A DNA stretch of 64,000 nt, taken from positions 1,240,001 through 1,304,000 of the forward strand of contig NZ_JQMP01000003.1 in assembly GCF_000744775.1 (NCBI RefSeq). Reading direction: 5' to 3'. The first letter of the stretch is position 1. Every line of letters starts with the position of its first letter. This DNA comes from Thermorudis peleae (GTDB lineage Bacteria > Chloroflexota > Chloroflexia > Thermomicrobiales > Thermomicrobiaceae). Of this stretch, positions 27,539 through 34,667 are shown piece by piece. Under the pieces are notes generated by a model. The model had not been told where the DNA came from. It saw only the letters and a program-made list of their open reading frames with translations, and ran no database searches. The translations under genes were made by a program, and so were the position numbers.

Positions 27539-27763
27539 ATGACCGGGCTTGATCAACTTGCCAAAGTGCTCCTCATTACTGGGCTCTGCTTTGTCGTTGT
27601 CGCGCTTGTTCTTTTGACACTCGGTCGCATTCCCTTCCTTGGACGCTTACCAGGCGATATTGTCTACCGACGCGGGAACTTCACATTCTACATGCCGTTA
27701 GCCACGATGCTTCTGCTGAGTCTCATTTTCACGCTCGTGCTCAATCTGATCTTTCGCCGATAG
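27539..27763 (+). CDS. DUF2905 small membrane protein
   Basis: A 74-residue protein with two membrane helices joined by the DUF2905 signature LGRIPFLGRLPGDIVYRRGN followed by FTFYMPLATMLLLSLI. This family is widespread and short, and has no known function. GGGAGG precedes the ATG by a few bases. It follows the 38-residue membrane protein by 20 bases, so the two are probably made from one transcript. It is unrelated in strand to the M20 peptidase gene that ends 18 bases downstream. Confidence 0.9.
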   Translation: MTGLDQLAKVLLITGLCFVVVALVLLTLGRIPFLGRLPGDIVYRRGNFTFYMPLATMLLLSLIFTLVLNLIFRR

Positions 27764-27781
27764 CTACCACGCTTGTGCTCA

Positions 27782-28990
27782 TCATCCTTCACAAGGATGA
27801 AGGAGGCGGAGCGTAGCGAGCGCATAAGCCTTGGCAGCCATGACCACGTCAGCGAGCGCTACCCATTCATCTGGCTTGTGCGCTGTTGCAGGATCTCCTG
27901 GACCATAAATAATTGTCGGAAAACCACGTGCAGCGAAGAACCGCCCATCAGTCGCCATATTGAATCCGGTTGGTGTACTCTCCAATCCAAGCTGACGGTT
28001 GACCTCCAGCATCGTTTGGACAAGCGGGCTATCAAGCGGTTGCAATGTCGCTTCTCTCCCAAGCCACTCGTAGGCTGGAGCAACCGAGACACGAATGCCA
28101 GGCATTGCCGCAACAGCTTCTTCTGCAATTGCACGCACTTCGGCGATGGCTTCTTGTGGCGTTTCCCCAGGGATCAGGCGTCGATCAATTGTAATGCTGC
28201 ACTGATCAGGCACAACATTCGTCTTGACACCGCCATGGATGATGCTAATCGTGGCTGATGAGGGAGCAGTGAAGTACGGCGCACGGCGCTGAGCGAGAAC
28301 TGGCCAGAGACGTTCGCGAAGCGCCATGATCACAAATGCCATGCCCTCGATTGCATTCACACCTTCCCAGGGGAGCGCACCATGGGCGGTACGGCCATAG
28401 GTTGTGATAATAATCCCCGTGCCACCGCGTTCACCGATACAGACGCGGTTGTCTGTTGGCTCCCCGACAATGACGAAATCTGGCTGAAGGGTAGCTTGCT
28501 CAATGAGAAACGCTGTACCGTCCTGCCCGCCGATCTCTTCATCAGCAACGGTGGTTACCACCAGTTCTCCCGCTAGTGGAACCTGGCTCCGCACGAGTGC
28601 AAGGGCTGCAACTAATTGTGCAGCCACGCTCGCTTTGTCGTCGTTGGCGCCGCGGCCATAAATTCGCCCATCGACGTAGTCTGCACCAAACGGCGGATGT
28701 GTCCAGCTTGCTTCCTCGCCGATTGGCACGACATCGAGGTGGGCGTTGAACAGGAGCGTTGGGCCCTTACCCCAACGGTAGCGCGCCACCAGGTTCGGCT
28801 TTGCTTCATCATGGGCAACGATATGAAGCGAAAATCCAGCATGGTGCAGGATGTCAGCGCAATAGCGTACTGCTTCGCGGACATCGCCAGGCGGGTTAAC
28901 TGTTGGGATACGAACAAGGTCGGTAAGGATTTGTGTGATCTCTTCCTCACGAATCTGCGCAAAAACGGCGTGCTGTGTGTCTGAGACCAT
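27782..28990 (-). CDS. M20-family metallopeptidase (ArgE/DapE type)
   Basis: A 402-residue di-zinc amidohydrolase of the ArgE/DapE/carboxypeptidase group. Metal-site motifs are LLFNAHLDVVPIG (His, Asp), GRIYGRGANDDKASVAAQLV, and the catalytic Glu pair in VVTTVADEEIGGQDGTAFLI; the dimerisation domain carries GGVKTNVVPDQCSITIDRRL. Final ligand context is PTIIYGPGDPATAHKPDEWV. The substrate cannot be set: no arginine or lysine genes are adjacent. The stop codon lies in a small inverted repeat (CATCCTT/AAGGATG) without a T-run. It is divergent from the HAD phosphatase gene. Confidence 0.9.
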   Translation of the reverse strand: MVSDTQHAVFAQIREEEITQILTDLVRIPTVNPPGDVREAVRYCADILHHAGFSLHIVAHDEAKPNLVARYRWGKGPTLLFNAHLDVVPIGEEASWTHPPFGADYVDGRIYGRGANDDKASVAAQLVAALALVRSQVPLAGELVVTTVADEEIGGQDGTAFLIEQATLQPDFVIVGEPTDNRVCIGERGGTGIIITTYGRTAHGALPWEGVNAIEGMAFVIMALRERLWPVLAQRRAPYFTAPSSATISIIHGGVKTNVVPDQCSITIDRRLIPGETPQEAIAEVRAIAEEAVAAMPGIRVSVAPAYEWLGREATLQPLDSPLVQTMLEVNRQLGLESTPTGFNMATDGRFFAARGFPTIIYGPGDPATAHKPDEWVALADVVMAAKAYALATLRLLHPCEG

Positions 28991-29126
28991 TGAAACCCTC
29001 CTTATTCCTGCTGCTCATCTTCTACGGTCTGGATTGTGCTTGGCCTATGCCCAATTTCTCGATCCCGGCAGAGGCTGTGCTATCCTCCCTCGGAGGAGGT
29101 GGCTTGTCAATCTGGAAGGAGCATGC

Positions 29127-29966
29127 ATGGCGCAGAGCACCGAGCAGGAGCAGCAGCTAATACACGCGGTAGTGCAAACAGTCCGGGGTTTTGCTTTCGA
29201 TATGGATGGCGTGCTCTACCGCGGAAATCTCCCGATGCCATTTGCCAAAGAGGTGTTGGGATATTTGGAGCAGCATAAGTTTCCGTATGTTTTGGTTACG
29301 AACAATTCAACGAGAACACCGCAGCAATATGCCGAAAAGCTTGCTGGTATGGGGATTCGCGTTCCTCCTGCGCGGATCTTGACGTCAAGCCTTGTGACAC
29401 GTGCCTGGTTGGAGCAAACCTATCCGCGTGGTACGACCATCTTTGTTGTTGGCATGGACGCACTTGCCGAAGCGCTGTTTCACGACGGTTACTTTATGCC
29501 AGCGACGACTGACGCCGCGGTGGTTGTGAGTGGAGCAGATTTTGCACTAACATACGAGAAGTTAAAAATTGCGACGCTCGCAATTCGGCGTGGGGCAGCC
29601 TATGTTGCAACGAACCCCGACCGCACATTCCCGTCTGAAGAAGGCTTAATCCCAGGAGCCGGAGCGATCATCGCTGCAATTCAGGCAGCGACCGATGTGC
29701 AACCAATTGTTATTGGCAAGCCCGAGCCAGCTATGCTGCTGCAAGCTGCCCGAATGATTGGCTGCTCGCCTGACGCGATGCTGATGGTTGGTGACCGACT
29801 CGACACTGACGTGCTTGCTGGCAAGCGTTGCGGTATGCGAACAGCTCTTGTCCTGACCGGTGTAACGACTGCCGAAGAAGTTGCCGCAAGCCAACTCATT
29901 CCCGATCTCATCTTACCAGACCTAGGTTTTCTTTTGCGTGCGTTGCAGGCGGATCAGGACGGATAA
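29127..29966 (+). CDS. HAD-superfamily IIA phosphatase (NagD-like)
   Basis: A 279-residue HAD hydrolase. Motif I is RGFAFDMDGVLYRGNLPMP (DxD nucleophile), motif II lies in VLVTNNSTRTPQQYAEKL, and motifs III/IV in VIGKPEPAMLLQAARMIG and MLMVGDRLDTDVLAGKRCG. The IIA-type cap sits between them. Relatives dephosphorylate nucleotides, 4-nitrophenyl phosphate or 2-phosphoglycolate. The ATG at 29127 has GGAAGGAG 5 bases upstream; the longer open frame is rejected. The methyltransferase gene begins directly after its stop (TAAATG), so the two are coupled. Confidence 0.92.
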   Translation: MAQSTEQEQQLIHAVVQTVRGFAFDMDGVLYRGNLPMPFAKEVLGYLEQHKFPYVLVTNNSTRTPQQYAEKLAGMGIRVPPARILTSSLVTRAWLEQTYPRGTTIFVVGMDALAEALFHDGYFMPATTDAAVVVSGADFALTYEKLKIATLAIRRGAAYVATNPDRTFPSEEGLIPGAGAIIAAIQAATDVQPIVIGKPEPAMLLQAARMIGCSPDAMLMVGDRLDTDVLAGKRCGMRTALVLTGVTTAEEVAASQLIPDLILPDLGFLLRALQADQDG

Positions 29967-30770
29967 ATGGCCTACGGCCGCTATCACGTTGAAGATCCGG
30001 GCAAGATTCAAGGGCGCGATGATGTCCGTCTCGGTGAGCGAAGTTACGCGGGCCTTCGTCTCCGCTACGCGCTCGAGAGTATCCAGCATGTTCATGGCCG
30101 AATTCTCGTTCCCGGATGTGGTGCTGGTCGATACGTTCGGGCGCTCGCTCGAGCCCGTCCAGATCTTCAGATCATTGGGGGGGATCTCAGCAAGACAGCC
30201 CTGCGGGAGGCACGACGACGTGAACGTGGGTGGTATCTTGCCCTCGATGCGACGCGACTTCCGTTCCGTGATGCGTCCTTCGATGCAGTCATCTTCTTTG
30301 ATCTCCTTGAACACGTACCGGATCCTGCGGCGATGATCCGCGAATGCAGCCGTGTGCTGCGTCCCGGCGGCATCCTCCATTGCTATGTGCCACTCGAACG
30401 ACAGCCTGGCACGTTGTACATGTTGCTAGCACAAAGCCAGCGGGTTCCGATTCGCCGCTGGAAGCGGGATCACGTTGGGCATATCCAGCACTTTGACGAT
30501 AGTACCGTATTGCGTTTGTTCTGGCATGAGCGGCTTGCAGTGCACAATCTTGCCTATAGCTTCCATTTCATCGGTCAGCTGCACGATATTCTGGACTATT
30601 GGCAGCGAGAGCGGATGAGTGGTGGAACGGGATATCTGCCCCAGTGGGCAGTGCGTATGATCTGCCGTCTCGCATTCATCTTGACGTGGAGACTCGGCTA
30701 CTGGGAAGATCGGCTGTACAAAGGTCGATGGTTCGCGTCTGGTCTCCACGTGACAGCAGTGAAGGGATAA
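29967..30770 (+). CDS. Class I SAM-dependent methyltransferase
   Basis: A 267-residue methyltransferase. The SAM-binding motif I is RILVPGCGAGRYVRALARAR, with motif post-I IIGGDLSKTALREA, then LALDATRLPFRDASFDAVIF and FFDLLEHVPDPAAMIRECSR followed by VLRPGGILHCYVPLE. The shape resembles UbiE/Coq5-like and O-methyltransferase proteins, but the C-terminal part gives no clear substrate. The start abuts the HAD phosphatase stop and the dipeptidase gene begins 3 bases after its own stop, so these three are a tight operon of unrelated-looking enzymes. Confidence 0.88.
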   Translation: MAYGRYHVEDPGKIQGRDDVRLGERSYAGLRLRYALESIQHVHGRILVPGCGAGRYVRALARARPDLQIIGGDLSKTALREARRRERGWYLALDATRLPFRDASFDAVIFFDLLEHVPDPAAMIRECSRVLRPGGILHCYVPLERQPGTLYMLLAQSQRVPIRRWKRDHVGHIQHFDDSTVLRLFWHERLAVHNLAYSFHFIGQLHDILDYWQRERMSGGTGYLPQWAVRMICRLAFILTWRLGYWEDRLYKGRWFASGLHVTAVKG

Positions 30771-30773
30771 GCG

Positions 30774-31769
30774 ATGACGATGACGGTCGCTGCGGAGAGC
30801 CGCGGAGGTGCTATCCCGATTATCGATGGGCATACTGATTACCTCTTATCATTGCGCGAAACAGGCCGAGATTTTTTAACTGAGTCGACGGTCGGACATG
30901 TTGACCTTCCGCGTGCCTTACGAGGTGGGCTCTGCGCGATGCTCTCAGCGGTCTATATCCCGTCGGATTGGCTTCCGGAGGGTGCGCTGAGTTATACGAT
31001 CAACGCGATCGATCGACTGAACACGATCATTCAGCGATCAAATGGGCGGATCGTGCTAGTGCGAGAAATCGCTGACCTGCAACGTTGCATCCGTGAGGGA
31101 ATCTTTGGCGCAATTCTGCATTACGAAGGAGCAGAGGCTATTGATCCAGACTTCTGCTTCCTTCGACTCTCGTATCAACTTGGATTGCGTTCACTTGGGC
31201 TCACATGGAGTCGTCCAAATATTTTTGCTGAAGGCGTCGGGCCGTTGAATCGGGAGCGCGGCCTCACGCAGCTTGGCCGTGAACTTGTTCGTGAATGCAA
31301 TCGCCTTGGTATTCTCCTCGATGTCTCACATCTGAACGAGGCTGGCTTTTGGGATGTACTTGAGTATTCACAGAAGCCGGTCGTTGCCAGTCATTCCAAT
31401 GCTCGAGCGCTTTGTCCCGTTGAGCGGAATTTGACTGACGATCAAATTCGTGCACTTCACCAGAAAGGTGGAGTGATTGGAATCAACTTTCATGTCGGGT
31501 TTCTCGTCGAGGGAGCAACCCGCCCGGAAGATGTCTCACTCAATCAGCTGATTGACCACATTGACTACATTGTTGGTTTGACAAGCATTGAAACCGTCGC
31601 TCTCGGCTCTGATTTTGATGGTGCAACCATGCCAAGCGAGCTTGCTGACGCAGCAAAACTCCCTGCACTGATCGCAGCCTTGCAGCAGCGTGGCTATGAT
31701 GAAGTAGCCATCCGCAAGCTCTGCTATGAAAATTGGCTTCGCGTTCTTGGTGCTGTTTGGGCAGCCTAA
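30774..31769 (+). CDS. Membrane dipeptidase-like M19 metallopeptidase
   Basis: A 331-residue renal-dipeptidase (M19) family protein with a TIM-barrel amidohydrolase fold. The first metal pair is in IPIIDGHTDYLLSLRETG, the bridging Glu in GAILHYEGAEAIDPDF, and the other ligands in LDVSHLNEAGFWDVL and PVVASHSNARALCPVERNL. The C-terminal Asp is in VALGSDFDGATMPSEL. These enzymes cleave dipeptides, often with D-residues. It is the last gene of the HAD-methyltransferase-dipeptidase run and ends in a strong terminator shared with thrS. Confidence 0.92.
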   Translation: MTMTVAAESRGGAIPIIDGHTDYLLSLRETGRDFLTESTVGHVDLPRALRGGLCAMLSAVYIPSDWLPEGALSYTINAIDRLNTIIQRSNGRIVLVREIADLQRCIREGIFGAILHYEGAEAIDPDFCFLRLSYQLGLRSLGLTWSRPNIFAEGVGPLNRERGLTQLGRELVRECNRLGILLDVSHLNEAGFWDVLEYSQKPVVASHSNARALCPVERNLTDDQIRALHQKGGVIGINFHVGFLVEGATRPEDVSLNQLIDHIDYIVGLTSIETVALGSDFDGATMPSELADAAKLPALIAALQQRGYDEVAIRKLCYENWLRVLGAVWAA

Positions 31770-31797
31770 CGGGTGGGTAGAATGCTACCCACCCGTT
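31768..31797. terminator. Bidirectional terminator between dipeptidase and thrS
   Basis: A perfect 13-bp stem AACGGGTGGGTAG (31768-31780) with CTACCCACCCGTT (31785-31797) lies between convergent genes. The stem starts inside the dipeptidase stop codon. The T-tracts are short on both sides. Confidence 0.65.
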
Positions 31798-31823
31798 CGC
31801 CTCTGCTTTGCTGCAGAGGTTGC

Positions 31824-33605
31824 TTATGGCACAAGTGCCAGTGACTTGCTGGCGATGACCGCTTGGACAAGTGCCAGAAACTGCTCGATTGGCATTGCGC
31901 CGAGATTCTCATTACTTCGTAGGCGCACGGCAACGCTGTTGCTTGCTGCCTCTTTATCACCGACGATGAGCATATAGGGAATCTTCTGCAGTTGTGCGTT
32001 GCGAATCTTGGCCTGCATGCGTTCATCACTGGTATCGAGCTCTGCCCGGATCTTCGCTTCTCGCAGTTGTTCCAATACCTGCTGGGCATAGGTGTAGTGC
32101 CGATCTGCGATCGGGATAATGATGGCTTGAACGGGCGCAAGCCAAACTGGAAATGCACCAGCGAAGTGCTCGATGAGGATGCCGATAAATCGTTCAAGTG
32201 AACCATAGATGACGCGATGAATCACGACCGGCGTTTTCTCTGTGCCATCGCGGTCAGTATAAGTGCAGTGGAAACGGCGTGGTAGCTGGAAATCCAGCTG
32301 GATTGTCCCAGTTTGCCATTGGCGACCAAGCGCGTCTTCCATAAGGATATCGATCTTCGGCCCGTAGAAGGCACCTTCGCCTTCGCCGATCAGGTATTTG
32401 CCTGGTCCGGCATGCTTGTCGAGAATGCGCTTGAGCGCTGCCTCAGCTTTATCCCAGGTTTCAAGGTCACCCATAAAGTCATCGGGCCTGGTGCCGAGAC
32501 GCAGCGTGTAGGAGAGGTCAAAAATGCCGTAGAAGAGACGCGCAATATCAAGGATGCGGTCAAATTCCTCTTCGATTTGGTCTTCGCTCACGAAGATGTG
32601 GGCGTCGTCCTGCTGGAACTTCCGGACGCGTAGCAAGCCATGGAGTGTTCCTGATCGCTCAAAGCGATGAAGGATATCGCAGTCGGCAAGGCGAAGCGGC
32701 AAGTCGCGGTAGCTTCGCTTCTTGAGGTTGAAAACGATCATTGCATTCGGGCAGTTCATCGGTTTCACGCCGTAGGTAAGATGATCCTCGATCGGGATAA
32801 TGAACATGTTTTCACGATAATGCTCCCAGTGACCTGACGTTTCCCACAGCGATTTCTCATTGATTAAGGGTGCGGCGATCTCGAGATACCCACGGCGCTC
32901 GTGCTCTTCGCGCCAAAAGGCGAGTAACGTATTGAGGACTTTCAGACCTTTGGGCAACCAGTAGGGCATGCCTGGCGCGGTTGGGTCAAAGTGAAACAAT
33001 TCAAGTTCTCGCCCCAAGCGTCGATGGTCACGGCGTTCAGCTTCAGCTAGTCGATGCAAATAGTCTTCGAGCTCAGCTTGGGTTGGCCACGATGTGCCAT
33101 AGATGCGCTGAAGCTGTGGCCGGCGCTCATCGCCTCGCCAATAGGCTCCGGCAACACGCAAGAGCTTGAATACGCCGATTTGCGACGTGTTCTCGACGTG
33201 TGGTCCGCGACAGAGGTCGGTGAAGCCATCGTGTGTGTATGTGGTGATGACTTCGTCAGGAGGAAATTCGTCGATAAGCTCGAGCTTGTATGGTTGATCA
33301 TGAAAGAGCTTGCGTGCTTCTTCGCGGCTAACGACTTGACGGATGAAGGGGTAAGCCGCTTCTTGAATCTCCCGCATGCGCTGCTCAATGGCCTCGAGGT
33401 CATCGGGGGTAAGCGGTCTAGGTAAATCGAAGTCGTAGTAAAAGCCGTCGGCAATGGCTGGGCCGATCCCAAGCTTGGCGCCGGGGAAACGCTCGAGTAC
33501 TGCTTGCGCCATCACGTGTGCACAGGAGTGGCGCATGCGCGCCAAGTACTGCTCTCGTTCGTTCTCCGGCGTAACTTGAAAGTCCATTTCCCGAGCAAGA
33601 GACAT
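31824..33605 (-). CDS. thrS: Threonyl-tRNA synthetase lacking the TGS domain
   Basis: A 593-residue class II synthetase. It begins directly in the editing domain (RMRHSCAHVMAQAVLERFPG with the HxxxH zinc motif, and TDLCRGPHVENTSQIGVFKL). The catalytic core follows: GMPYWLPKGLKVLNTLLAFW, the zinc ligand in GVKPMNCPNAMIVFNLKKRS and the RFERSGTLHGLLRVRKFQQD motif 2. The anticodon-binding domain closes the protein. The usual N-terminal TGS domain is missing. The ATG at 33605 has AAAGGAG 8 bases before it; the longer frame to 33872 only runs through the T-box leader. Control is by the T-box just upstream. Confidence 0.97.
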   Translation of the reverse strand: MSLAREMDFQVTPENEREQYLARMRHSCAHVMAQAVLERFPGAKLGIGPAIADGFYYDFDLPRPLTPDDLEAIEQRMREIQEAAYPFIRQVVSREEARKLFHDQPYKLELIDEFPPDEVITTYTHDGFTDLCRGPHVENTSQIGVFKLLRVAGAYWRGDERRPQLQRIYGTSWPTQAELEDYLHRLAEAERRDHRRLGRELELFHFDPTAPGMPYWLPKGLKVLNTLLAFWREEHERRGYLEIAAPLINEKSLWETSGHWEHYRENMFIIPIEDHLTYGVKPMNCPNAMIVFNLKKRSYRDLPLRLADCDILHRFERSGTLHGLLRVRKFQQDDAHIFVSEDQIEEEFDRILDIARLFYGIFDLSYTLRLGTRPDDFMGDLETWDKAEAALKRILDKHAGPGKYLIGEGEGAFYGPKIDILMEDALGRQWQTGTIQLDFQLPRRFHCTYTDRDGTEKTPVVIHRVIYGSLERFIGILIEHFAGAFPVWLAPVQAIIIPIADRHYTYAQQVLEQLREAKIRAELDTSDERMQAKIRNAQLQKIPYMLIVGDKEAASNSVAVRLRSNENLGAMPIEQFLALVQAVIASKSLALVP

Positions 33606-33629
33606 TGTCGTACTCCTTTCGTCGAATCG

Positions 33630-33917
33630 AAAAGGCCTGCCGCCCTTGTGGGGGCGACAGGCCTTCCTGCTGCCGTGGTTCCACCCCAGTTCTGCTGCCA
33701 TCGCCACTGAGAGCATCACGAAGGGCAGCAGCCCTCGTTCACTGTCTGATAACGGAGACCCCGGATGAACTACTTGCCTAGCGCGTTCGCTCATCAGCTC
33801 ACGGGTGGTTGCCGCCCAGTTTCTCAAGCAAGGCTTGCAGCCAGACGACCTTGCCTCTCTGATGAGAAACACTCGGACGACCTGTCCCGGTCATCGCATC
33901 ATGCGCATTCGCTTGTC
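33630..33917 (-). promoter_or_regulatory. T-box riboswitch of thrS
   Basis: On the minus strand the leader has a stem I base CTCATCAG (33866-33859) pairing with CTGATGAG (33797-33790), with a candidate specifier ACC (Thr) at 33809-33807. A stem III follows (CTGCTGCC/GGCAGCAG). The T-box core TGGGGTGGAACCACG (33688-33674) carries the UGGA bulge that pairs with the tRNA end. The terminator hairpin AAGGCCTG/CAGGCCTT (33665-33632) ends in TTTT. Uncharged tRNA-Thr should stabilise the antiterminator and switch thrS on. Confidence 0.88.
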
Positions 33918-33923
33918 GCCGGA

Positions 33924-33952
33924 ATACTACCGATGCGCAGTCGCCCCGTCAA
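33924..33952 (-). promoter_or_regulatory. Sigma70-type promoter of thrS
   Basis: Minus-strand TTGACG (33952-33947), 17 bases, TAGTAT (33929-33924). It begins only 10 bases after the tRNA-Val terminator stem. Confidence 0.75.
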
Positions 33953-33961
33953 GTAAAACAA

Positions 33962-33987
33962 AATCCCCGCCATTTGCGGCGGGGATT
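33962..33987 (-). terminator. Rho-independent terminator after tRNA-Val
   Basis: A 10-bp stem, AATCCCCGCC with GGCGGGGATT around a 6-base loop, is followed on the minus strand by TTTGTTTT. It starts at the last base of the encoded CCA. Confidence 0.85.
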
Positions 33988-33989
33988 GG

Positions 33990-34063
33990 TGGGCGGTAGT
34001 AGACTCGAACTACTGACCTCCACGATGTCAACGTGGCGCTCTAACCGACTGAGCTAACCGCCC
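33990..34063 (-). tRNA. tRNA-Val (anticodon GAC)
   Basis: The cloverleaf is complete: acceptor GGGCGGT/ACCGCCC, D stem GCTC/GAGC, anticodon stem CCACG/CGTGG with loop TTGACAT, and T arm AGTAG-TTCGAGT-CTACT. The anticodon GAC reads GUC/GUU. The discriminator is A and CCA is encoded at 33989-33987, unlike the two other tRNAs in this window. Confidence 0.95.
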
Positions 34064-34142
34064 ATATCACTGAAGAGTATACCCATCATCACACGCGGCT
34101 GCAACCCCTTTGCCGGTTGTCTGCTCGCTGCTGTTCAGTCTC

Positions 34143-34562
34143 TTAGTGTCCAAGCACAGCTACGATCTCACGCCGCGGGCGATGGGAAATGGTGACATGG
34201 CCGAAGGCGCGGAGTGCTTTGCGTGCTCGATCATAGAGCATTCGAAGTTGCAGGTCACGTACCTGCCATCGGCCGCGGAGTTGTTCGGCCATGAGTTGGC
34301 TGTCGGTGATGATATGGAGGGTTACTTGCGAAATTGGCCAGTTGTGTTGCCGTGCATGCTCTTGCGCTCGCTCTAAGGCTGCCAACAGCGTTCGATACTC
34401 AGCTTGATTGTTCGTGACCCCGTCGCCAAATTCGAGGCGCATAATCTCGTCATGCCCAAAAGAGTCACTGAGGTGAAAACTGCCATATCCAAAGCCTGGA
34501 TTACCGCGTGAGCCGCCGTCAACAACCAACGTAATGCGGGGCGTTTGCTGTTCGATCGTCAC
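34143..34562 (-). CDS. Ribonuclease HI-like protein, last catalytic Asp replaced
   Basis: About 139 residues with an RNase H fold. It has the first Asp in TLVVDGGSRGNPGFGYGSF, the Glu in VTNNQAEYRTLLAALERA and the second Asp in IITDSQLMAEQLRGRWQVRD. The C-terminus ends HRPRREIVAVLGH, where active RNase HI normally has an ADALAN-type stretch with the fourth acidic residue; here Val occupies that place. Activity is therefore doubtful. The start is uncertain: GTG 34562 follows a purine-rich stretch, and GTG 34583 is an alternative. It lies downstream of the EF-G-like gene, past a terminator-like hairpin. Confidence 0.75.
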   Translation of the reverse strand: MTIEQQTPRITLVVDGGSRGNPGFGYGSFHLSDSFGHDEIMRLEFGDGVTNNQAEYRTLLAALERAQEHARQHNWPISQVTLHIITDSQLMAEQLRGRWQVRDLQLRMLYDRARKALRAFGHVTISHRPRREIVAVLGH

Positions 34563-34605
34563 TGCTGCTTCTTTCTTACTCACACTGACATCATGCAGCA
34601 AGCAG

Positions 34606-34632
34606 ACGGGCGCGGATACCGCCCGCGCCCGT
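34606..34632 (-). terminator. Terminator-like hairpin after the EF-G-like gene
   Basis: A 10-bp stem, ACGGGCGCGG with CCGCGCCCGT around a 7-base loop, starts 36 bases after the EF-G-like stop. The following T-content is weak, so it may only reduce read-through into the RNase HI-like gene. Confidence 0.5.
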
Positions 34633-34667
34633 GTATTGCTTCGCATGAGGCATTATAGTGGATGTCC

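Noticed and set aside
33606-33872. N-terminal extension of ThrS by 89 residues
   Set aside because: The extension runs through the T-box core and terminator and has no TGS-like sequence. The ATG at 33605 has a clear Shine-Dalgarno site.
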